Below, one piece after another: positions 1 through 5,154 of a DNA stretch of 9,301 nt (its first letter is position 1; the number at the start of each line of letters is the position of its first letter). A program made the position numbers and the translations under genes. Below the pieces are notes generated by a model, which saw nothing but the letters and a program-made list of their open reading frames with translations, was not told the origin of the DNA and made no database searches. Source of the stretch: an uncultured Dehalococcoidia bacterium (GTDB taxonomy: Bacteria; Chloroflexota; Dehalococcoidia; Tepidiformales; Tepidiformaceae). Location of the stretch: NCBI GenBank assembly GCA_937954195.1, contig CALFYR010000505.1, positions 1 to 9,301 on the forward strand, read 5' to 3'.

Positions 1-17
1 CGGGCGCACAATGGACT

Positions 18-197
18 ATGAACCTTCTGAGTGCGCTCGCACCCACCTCCGTCCCGGTCGACCCCGTTGAGGGCATTCAGGGGCGCATCGCCTTCACCGC
101 CGCGACGAAAGCCGTGAAGGTGGCGAACGACGTGGCGCAGGAAACCGTGAAGCTGCTGGACCCGAACGTCGGCCAGCGGCTCAACACCTCGGCCTGA
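18..197 (+). CDS. Small protein of 59 aa, weakly YjfB-like (putative motility family)
   Basis: The frame is open from base 3 to a TGA at 195-197, so the gene could begin before the window, but an ATG at 18 gives a compact 59-residue protein. The N-terminus is hydrophobic and proline-containing (MNLLSALAPTSVPV). The C-terminal half is a probable amphipathic helix (KAVKVANDVAQETVKLL, residues 31-47) followed by DPNVGQRLNTSA. A short protein with a Lys/Ala helix, a leucine pair, and a closing Gly-Gln-x-Leu-Asn motif resembles my memory of the YjfB-like putative motility proteins, whose function is unknown. The resemblance is only by eye. A CACAAT hexamer at 7-12 lies five bases before the ATG and would suit a leaderless start. 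No secretion signal or known catalytic motif is visible. It runs in the same direction as the fumarase unit, 55 bases before its ATG. Confidence 0.45.
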   Translation: MNLLSALAPTSVPVDPVEGIQGRIAFTAATKAVKVANDVAQETVKLLDPNVGQRLNTSA

Positions 198-252
198 AAG
201 ACGCCCGCCGTTCGGACTGCTACTCTCTGTGGAACACCCCAACGGGACGCAC

Positions 253-1098
253 ATGAGAGAGATAACCGCTGACCAGATCACGGAAACGGTAGCGCGCCTC
301 GCGGTCGAAGCGACCCATTTCCTCCCTGAAGACGTCGAAGGCGCCATTCGTGGCGCGAAGCAGACCGAACGTTCGCCGCTCGCGGTCCAGATCATCGATG
401 AGATCCTGGAGAACGCCGAGATCGCGCGGACGAAGATGCTGCCCCTCTGCCAGGACACCGGCACGGCCGTGGTGATGCTGGATATCGGGCAGGACGTCCA
501 TATCAGCGGCGGCTACGTCATCGATGCGGTGAACGAGGGCATCCGCCGCGGGTACGGCGAAGGCTACCTGCGCAAGTCGATTGCAGCGCGGCCGTTCAGC
601 GCCCGCACCAACACCGGCGACAACACCCCGGGGGTCATCCACACCGAGATCGTGCCCGGGGATAAGGTCCACATTTCGTTCATGCCCAAGGGCGGCGGCT
701 GCGAAAACATGTCCCGTTACCAGAACTTCCTGCCGGGAATGGGCAAGCAGGCGGTCATCGACTTCGTCTGTGAGACGGTAGACATGTCCGGCGGCAACCC
801 CTGCCCACCGCTCGTCATCGGCGTTGGCGTGGGTGGCACGGCCGAGAAGGCGATGACGATGGCGAAGCACTCCCTGTTCCGGAAGATCGGCCAACGCAAC
901 GAAGACCCCGAAGTCGCCGAACTTGAAGGTGAGCTGCTCAAGGCAGTGAACGAGCTCGGCGTCGGGCCCCAGGCCGTCGGCGGGAGCACCACCGCCCTCG
1001 ATGTCTTTGTGGAGACCTACCCAACCCACATCACCGCGCTGCCCGTTGCCGTGAACATCCAGTGCCACAGCGCCCGCACCAAGCAGGCGGTTATCTAA
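253..1098 (+). CDS. Class I fumarate hydratase / L-tartrate dehydratase, alpha subunit
   Basis: This is the catalytic [4Fe-4S] subunit of a two-subunit class I hydro-lyase. It would reversibly hydrate fumarate to malate in the cytoplasm, or dehydrate tartrate; the sequence alone does not separate the two. The 281-residue length and the opening MREITADQITETVARL are typical of the alpha family. Visible motifs are CQDTG (66-70), NTGDNTPG (120-127), PKGGGCENMS (145-154), NPCPP (182-186), GVGVGGT (190-196) and the C-terminal HSARTK. Cys66, Cys150 and Cys184 are the likely cluster ligands; this assignment is inferred from the family. An upstream in-frame GTG at 229 would add eight residues, but the ATG at 253 matches the family start and has a weak GGGA (244-247) five bases before it. 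The matching beta subunit is not adjacent: two acetyltransferase genes lie between them in one tightly packed unit. Confidence 0.9.
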   Translation: MREITADQITETVARLAVEATHFLPEDVEGAIRGAKQTERSPLAVQIIDEILENAEIARTKMLPLCQDTGTAVVMLDIGQDVHISGGYVIDAVNEGIRRGYGEGYLRKSIAARPFSARTNTGDNTPGVIHTEIVPGDKVHISFMPKGGGCENMSRYQNFLPGMGKQAVIDFVCETVDMSGGNPCPPLVIGVGVGGTAEKAMTMAKHSLFRKIGQRNEDPEVAELEGELLKAVNELGVGPQAVGGSTTALDVFVETYPTHITALPVAVNIQCHSARTKQAVI

Positions 1099-1099
1099 C

Positions 1100-1675
1100 G
1101 TGAACGAAGGTGTCAGCATCCGGCTGGCGCCCATTGGTGAGGTCGACCTCGAACCGGTGGCCGACCTGGTGAACCGCGCCTTTCGCCGCTACCGGGACAT
1201 CTGGACCGGCGAACGCACGTCGGCATCCGAATACATCGAAGAGGCCGGGCCAGACGCGCGCATCCTGCTGGTGGAAGAAGCGGGCAGGCTGCTCGCCACA
1301 TCGATGGTCGCGGATGCGGCCCGGTTCGCCAGCCACGAGATGCTTGGACCCTCGGGCGTCGAACGCGACCCGGGGTTCGTAGCAGCGACGATGCCGGCCG
1401 GCCACCCGTGGGAAGGCACGATGTACTACGGATTTGCCGGCGTTGAGCCCGGACTCATGAACCGGGGACTCGGCCGGCTCATGGTGGAGTATGTCGAACA
1501 GCTGGCGGCCCGCGAACGCTACCGCGGTGTTTCGCTGGCCACCATCCGGCAGTTCGGCCTCGTCGACTACTACTCGAAGTACGGCTACACGGTGTGCCGC
1601 GAAGAGGTGTTCCCGGAGGGGCACTGGGACTTCCTGGTACCGCACAACTACTGCGACATGGTGAAGCCGGTATGA
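1100..1675 (+). CDS. GNAT-family N-acetyltransferase, first of a tandem pair
   Basis: A GTG start one base after the alpha-subunit stop gives 191 residues; AGGCGG at 1085-1090 is a possible ribosome site. The fold is a GNAT acyl-CoA transferase. The core is VNRAF with GERT (about 24-40), a strand around 55-70, the acetyl-CoA loop GVEPGLMNRGLGRLM (114-128), and the C-terminal DYYSKYGY helix-strand (156-163). In the usual Q/R-x-x-G-x-G/A pyrophosphate-binding signature the first position here is Met120, so that residue is atypical. It carries an insertion of roughly 30 residues before the acetyl-CoA loop (about 72-108) that the next gene lacks. The substrate is unknown. Its position inside the fumarase unit suggests coordinated expression, and either modification of the enzyme or a small-molecule role is possible. 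Confidence 0.85.
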   Translation: MNEGVSIRLAPIGEVDLEPVADLVNRAFRRYRDIWTGERTSASEYIEEAGPDARILLVEEAGRLLATSMVADAARFASHEMLGPSGVERDPGFVAATMPAGHPWEGTMYYGFAGVEPGLMNRGLGRLMVEYVEQLAARERYRGVSLATIRQFGLVDYYSKYGYTVCREEVFPEGHWDFLVPHNYCDMVKPV

Positions 1676-2175
1676 CCTGGATCATCGCCGAAGCGGAGCC
1701 GTGCGACGCCGTCGCCATCAACCGCGTCGTCAACCTCGCCTACCGCGTAGAGGACTTCTTCAAAGTTGGCGACCGCACGGATGTGCGGGAAATCGCCGAC
1801 TACCTGCTAACCGAAACATTCCTCATCGCGCGAAATGGCGACGACGAAATCGTCGGCGCGGTTCGCGTCAGCGTCGACGGTGAACGTGGGCATTTCGGCA
1901 TGCTCTCGGTCGACCCCGTCGCCCAGGGCACGGGGCTTGGCCGGGCGCTGATCGCGGTGGCGGAATCGTTCTGTGCCGAACGCGGGTGCACATGGATGGA
2001 CCTGGAGGTAGCGAGCCCGAGACTGGAACTGCCCGCGCTGTACCGGCGGTTTGGTTACGAGATCTCCGGCGAGGCGCCCTGGCCCGTCGACGCACTCGAG
2101 GAACTGAAGAGCCCGGCGCACTTCATCGTCATGTCAAAGCAACTCATCCCCGCCCTGGAGGAATCCCTTGGCTGA
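1672..2175 (+). CDS. GNAT-family N-acetyltransferase, second of a tandem pair
   Basis: The ATG at 1672 overlaps the previous stop as ATGA and has GGTGA (1660-1664) seven bases upstream. I prefer it to a longer in-frame ATG at 1594, which would lie deep inside the first acetyltransferase. The 167-residue protein has a clean GNAT signature. It opens with VNLAYRVEDFFKVGDRTDV (20-38), a substrate-side segment I associate with a common GNAT subfamily. It then shows a central strand (about 59-68) and the acetyl-CoA loop SVDPVAQGTGLGRAL (79-93) with the full Q85-x-x-G88-x-G90 motif, and ends with LPALYRRFGYE (120-130). It shares VNxAYR..GxRT and VxPxxxxxGLGRxL with the first gene, so the two look like diverged duplicates. 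The substrate is unknown. Its last eight bases overlap the beta-subunit gene and contain that gene's start. Confidence 0.87.
   Translation: MTWIIAEAEPCDAVAINRVVNLAYRVEDFFKVGDRTDVREIADYLLTETFLIARNGDDEIVGAVRVSVDGERGHFGMLSVDPVAQGTGLGRALIAVAESFCAERGCTWMDLEVASPRLELPALYRRFGYEISGEAPWPVDALEELKSPAHFIVMSKQLIPALEESLG
2157..2161 (+). promoter_or_regulatory. Shine-Dalgarno site fixing the TTG start of the beta subunit
   Basis: GGAGG at 2157-2161 ends six bases before the TTG at 2168. It lies inside the end of the second acetyltransferase gene, so ribosomes finishing that gene could pass on to the beta subunit. It is one of the strongest ribosome sites in the window and supports a TTG rather than a downstream start. 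Confidence 0.75.
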
Positions 2176-2761
2176 AACCGTGAACCTCACCACGCCCCTC
2201 ACCGACGAGGTCATCGACGGCCTTTCTATCGGCACGCACGTCGCGTTTAGCGGCGTCATCTATACCGCGCGCGACGCCGCCCACAAGCGCCTGATCGAAC
2301 TGGTGAAGAACGGCCAGGAACTGCCAATCGACCTCCGTGGCCAGGTGATCTACTACGTGGGGCCCACCCCCCCGCGCGAAGGGGCGGTCATCGGTTCGGC
2401 CGGGCCAACCACCGCCATGCGCCTCGACCCGTACACCGTTCCTATGCTCGAACTGGGCCTCAAGGGCATCATCGGCAAGGGCGGGCGCGGCCCGGCCATC
2501 CGCCAGGCGATCAAAGACCACCACGCGGTGTACTGCATCGCCGTAGGCGGTACGGGGGCATTGCTGAACCGCCACATCAAGTCGGCGGAGGTAGTCGCGT
2601 TCGAAGACCTGGGCACGGAAGCCATCCGCCGCCTCGAGGTAGAGGGATTCCCCGCCATCGTCGTGAACGACTGCCGCGGCAACGACCTGCTGGAAGCCGG
2701 CAAGAAGGAATACCGGACGAGCTCACGGCCAATCCCGGCGGTGCAGTCGCTGGGGGGTTAA
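2168..2761 (+). CDS. Class I fumarate hydratase / L-tartrate dehydratase, beta subunit
   Basis: This is the partner of the alpha subunit at 253-1098; together they form the complete hydro-lyase active site. The 197-residue length is normal for a separate beta chain. Family motifs are TARDAAHKR (33-41), YYVGPTPPREG (62-72), GSAGPTTAMRLDPYT (76-90), IIGKGGRG (101-108), GGTGAL (127-132), FEDLGTEAI (145-153) and NDCRGNDL (167-174). The Arg of the TARDAAHKR block and the GPTT-x-x-R block are known in the family to handle the dicarboxylate substrate. Translation starts at TTG 2168, eight bases inside the preceding gene and behind a strong GGAGG. No intrinsic terminator follows the TAA. Only 19 bases separate it from the antitoxin gene, so read-through is likely. 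Confidence 0.9.
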   Translation: MAETVNLTTPLTDEVIDGLSIGTHVAFSGVIYTARDAAHKRLIELVKNGQELPIDLRGQVIYYVGPTPPREGAVIGSAGPTTAMRLDPYTVPMLELGLKGIIGKGGRGPAIRQAIKDHHAVYCIAVGGTGALLNRHIKSAEVVAFEDLGTEAIRRLEVEGFPAIVVNDCRGNDLLEAGKKEYRTSSRPIPAVQSLGG

Positions 2762-2768
2762 CGCCTGC

Positions 2769-2774
2769 TACAAT
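2769..2774 (+). promoter_or_regulatory. Probable -10 box of a leaderless antitoxin transcript
   Basis: TACAAT at 2769-2774 is five of six to the consensus TATAAT. It is followed by six bases (CCCTCT) and then the ATG at 2781. Transcription normally starts about seven bases after the -10 box, so the mRNA would begin at the ATG itself. I see no good -35 hexamer 16-18 bases upstream. No Shine-Dalgarno site is seen before the ATG, which agrees with a leaderless start. Confidence 0.5.
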
Positions 2775-2780
2775 CCCTCT

Positions 2781-2996
2781 ATGGCCGACCCAATCGTGCG
2801 TGATCCCGAGATCTGCAGCGGCAAGCCCGTCATTCGGGGAACACGGATCATGGTCCGGAACATTCTCGGGATGGTCGCTGGCGGCGCGACTGTAGCCGAC
2901 GTCATGGCTGCCTACCCAGAGCTGTCCGAATCCGACGTACGGGCAGCCTTGGAATATGCTGCCAAAGTTGTCGATGCCGAGAAGGTGTCCGCCTGA
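2781..2996 (+). CDS. DUF433-family antitoxin
   Basis: The 71-residue protein matches DUF433 along its whole length: DPEICSGKPVIRGTRIMV (8-25), the GATVADVMAAYPELSESDV stretch (35-53), and the closing RAALEYA (54-60). DUF433 proteins are small helix-turn-helix-like proteins usually found just before a PIN-like toxin; they are thought to bind and neutralise it and perhaps repress their own promoter. The gene directly downstream is such a toxin, which supports the role. The ATG at 2781 sits six bases after a TACAAT box. The stop codon (TGA 2994-2996) overlaps the proposed CTG start of the toxin. Wobble positions carry more A and T than the neighbouring fumarase genes, suggesting acquisition. Confidence 0.88.
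   Translation: MADPIVRDPEICSGKPVIRGTRIMVRNILGMVAGGATVADVMAAYPELSESDVRAALEYAAKVVDAEKVSA
2981..2987 (+). promoter_or_regulatory. Ribosome binding site for a CTG-initiated toxin
   Basis: GAAGGTG at 2981-2987 pairs with most of the anti-Shine-Dalgarno core and ends five bases before CTG 2993-2995. The next possible conventional start, GTG 3023, has no comparable site at the right distance. Confidence 0.5.
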
Positions 2997-3361
2997 CCTT
3001 CCGGGTACTCTGCGACCAGAACGTGCCACGCGAGAGTGCAGGGTGGCTTGGTCGGCTTCATCCGGACTGGATTGTCGTCCACGCGTCGGAAGTTGGATTA
3101 AGTCGAGCCACGGACGAAGCCATAGCCGAGTGGGTACGAGACACGAGGGCGATCCTCATCACGTTTGACGAGGATTTCCTCGACTCGCGGCGATTTCGGC
3201 CAGGTTCACGAGTGCCAACCATAAGGCTCAGGATTTGGCCAACAACCTTGCCGGTAATCGAGGAAGCGCTTCAACGCGTCTTCGCTGAGGTGCCCGAGGC
3301 CACTCTTCTCGACTCCGCGGTGATCGTTGACCGCAACCGGGTACGTGTCAGGCGCCGCTAG
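2993..3361 (+). CDS. DUF5615-family PIN-like toxin (probable ribonuclease), likely CTG start
   Basis: The protein is the toxin partner of the DUF433 gene and belongs to the PIN-like DUF5615 group of presumed metal-dependent RNases. Read from CTG 2993 it has 122 residues. Asp8 lies in the N-terminal strand (FRVLCDQNVP), Asp41 and Glu42 follow SRAT, and Asp59 and Asp61 lie in ILITFDEDF; these are the expected acidic metal-binding positions. A conventional start exists only at GTG 3023, which would remove the first strand and Asp8, so CTG in a CTGA overlap with the antitoxin stop is more likely. TTA, ATA (twice) and AGG codons are common here but rare in the flanking genes, which points to horizontal acquisition. 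The final TAG (3359-3361) overlaps the mutL stop on the other strand. Confidence 0.8.
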   Translation: MTFRVLCDQNVPRESAGWLGRLHPDWIVVHASEVGLSRATDEAIAEWVRDTRAILITFDEDFLDSRRFRPGSRVPTIRLRIWPTTLPVIEEALQRVFAEVPEATLLDSAVIVDRNRVRVRRR

Positions 3362-5154
3362 CGCCGCCCGAACTGCCGCTCGATAACGTCTGTCCCCAGG
3401 TGAATCAGCGTTGGCCGCCCGTGCGGGCATGTACGGGGCTGGGTCGTCCGTTCCAGGTCCTCCAGCAGACGCCGCATCTCCTCCATGGCGAGCGGCATGC
3501 CCGCCCGAATGCTGCTGTGGCACGCGACCGTCGCCGCGGCGCGCCCGAACCCCTGGGGCACGCGCGCATCACGTTCGAGCTGCTCGAGTAGCGAGCGCAA
3601 CTCATTTGGGATGTCGACGGTCCCAAACCCGACGGGGACCGCGCGCACGATAGCGGATCGTTCGCCGAACAGCTCGACATCCAACCCGAGCCGGAGGAGG
3701 TCGTCGCGGTGTTCATCGAGCACAGCCATCCCCGCGGCTTCGAGTTCGACGAGCGCGGGTTCGAGCAGCGGTTGGACAGCCTCGGACGCCGAGGCCGTGC
3801 CGGCACGGGCGATGAGTCGGTCGTAAACCACCCGCTCATGCGCCGCGTGCTGATCCACGAGGTACATGCCGTCCGGGCCTTCGCAAATCACGTAGGTCGT
3901 GTTCATCTGCCCGACCACCCGGAGGAGCGGGAGGACATCCCGTTGAGTGGCCGGGACCGAACCCGCCATCCCCGGCTCGGCCATCCCCGGGTCCGCCCGT
4001 CCGAGTGTCATCATCCCCTGGGTTGGCTGTGCCGGGCGGAGGGCGGCCGGCGGTTCGTGCGGCGCCGGCCCCCGAGCGACCACCTGGAAAGGCGACGCCC
4101 CGGCTGGTGGCGCCGGCGAGGCCCACGCGACAGGCCGCGACTGCTCGAGCGCGGCGAGCACGGCGTGGCGGACGGCGCGGCCAACCGAACGCTCGTCCCG
4201 GAACCGCACCTCCGCCTTCGCGGGGTGGACGTTCACATCCACTTCGTCATCGGGAATGGCGATGTGGACTGCCGCGATGGGAAAGCGGCCGACCGGGAGC
4301 TGCGACTGATAGGCATCGACCACCGCGAAGGTGAGGGCCCGGCTCTGCACCCAGCGGCCATTCACGAAGACCGAGATCGCGGATCGATTGCCACGATGTA
4401 CGGCTGGCGGGCCGGTCAACCCGCCGACGTGAATGGCTTCGGTCCGGTGGCCCAGCTCAAGCATCTGCGCAGCGGTTTCGCTGCCGTACACGGCGGCGAA
4501 CGCATGCCGGATATCACCGTCGCCGCTGGTCGTCAGGGCACGTCGGCCGCCCGAAACAACCTGGAACGCGATCCCGGGGTACGCGAGCGCGTAGTGCGTC
4601 GCCAGGACCGTGATGGCCCGGGATTCGCTGGCGGGCGTGCCCAGGAACTTCCGGCGCGCCGGGACCCGTGCGAAGAGGTCGTGGACGGTCATTGCCGTGC
4701 CGGGGGGAGACGGGCGCGAAAGCCGCCGGACAACGCGGCCCTCGACGAGGGCAACCATCACGCCGACAGGCTCGGCGGCCACGCGCGTGACGAGTTCGAT
4801 GTCCGCCGCGGCAGCGATGGATGGCAACGCTTCGCCACGGAAGCCCAGGGTCTGTACCCGGCCCAGGTCGTCGAGCGCGGCGATCTTGGAGGTGGCGTGT
4901 CGTTCGAACGCGAGTTCGACATCCTCCGGTGCGATCCCCCGGCCGTCGTCGGTTACACGGATGAGCCGTACGCCGCCATCCTCGAATTCGAGCGTGATGC
5001 GCGTGGCGCCGGCATCGATGGCGTTGTCGAGCAGTTCGCGGACCACCGAGACCGGCCGTTCCACCACCTCGCCGGCGGCGATGCGTGCGGCGACTTCGGG
5101 CGAGAGGATGCGGATGGATTTGCGCAGCGGGGCCGAAGCCGGCTGCCCGCTCAC
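3358..5154 (-). CDS. mutL: DNA mismatch repair protein MutL, endonuclease type
   Basis: MutL couples mismatch recognition by MutS to strand incision. The 598-residue protein has the N-terminal GHKL ATPase: Glu40 in VRELLDNAIDAGA, DDGRGI (69-74), RHATSKI (85-91), GFRGEAL (104-110). The transducer domain follows, including VNVHPAKAEVRF (307-318). A proline/alanine-rich linker (about 340-405) precedes the C-terminal domain. QPLLEP (461-466) fits the beta-clamp binding pattern. Nuclease motifs are DQHAAHE (434-440), ACHSSIRAG (544-552) and CPHGRP (576-581), with the terminal FGRR. In the usual DQHA-x2-E-x4-E motif the last Glu is Asp445 here. The GTG start overlaps the mutS TGA as GTGA, so translation is probably coupled. 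The nuclease motifs imply nicking by MutL itself rather than by a MutH. Confidence 0.96.
   Translation of the reverse strand: MSGQPASAPLRKSIRILSPEVAARIAAGEVVERPVSVVRELLDNAIDAGATRITLEFEDGGVRLIRVTDDGRGIAPEDVELAFERHATSKIAALDDLGRVQTLGFRGEALPSIAAAADIELVTRVAAEPVGVMVALVEGRVVRRLSRPSPPGTAMTVHDLFARVPARRKFLGTPASESRAITVLATHYALAYPGIAFQVVSGGRRALTTSGDGDIRHAFAAVYGSETAAQMLELGHRTEAIHVGGLTGPPAVHRGNRSAISVFVNGRWVQSRALTFAVVDAYQSQLPVGRFPIAAVHIAIPDDEVDVNVHPAKAEVRFRDERSVGRAVRHAVLAALEQSRPVAWASPAPPAGASPFQVVARGPAPHEPPAALRPAQPTQGMMTLGRADPGMAEPGMAGSVPATQRDVLPLLRVVGQMNTTYVICEGPDGMYLVDQHAAHERVVYDRLIARAGTASASEAVQPLLEPALVELEAAGMAVLDEHRDDLLRLGLDVELFGERSAIVRAVPVGFGTVDIPNELRSLLEQLERDARVPQGFGRAAATVACHSSIRAGMPLAMEEMRRLLEDLERTTQPRTCPHGRPTLIHLGTDVIERQFGRR

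Noticed and set aside
221..231. TACTCT as a -10 box, and GTG 229 as the start of the fumarase alpha gene
   Set aside because: The hexamer is a poor match with no -35 partner. The eight residues added from GTG 229 do not look like the family, whereas MREIT from ATG 253 does.
220..1134. A 304-codon minus-strand frame opposite the fumarase alpha gene
   Set aside because: The plus strand carries a full, motif-complete fumarase subunit here; the minus frame is its shadow.
1594..1671. A longer start for the second acetyltransferase at ATG 1594
   Set aside because: The extra 26 residues are Arg/Gly/Pro-rich and overlap the end of the first acetyltransferase. ATG 1672 has the ATGA overlap, a ribosome site and the normal family N-terminus.
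3960..3995. Short near-repeat in mutL (two PGMA units with similar bases)
   Set aside because: It is a small imperfect repeat in the proline/alanine-rich linker, where such drift is ordinary.
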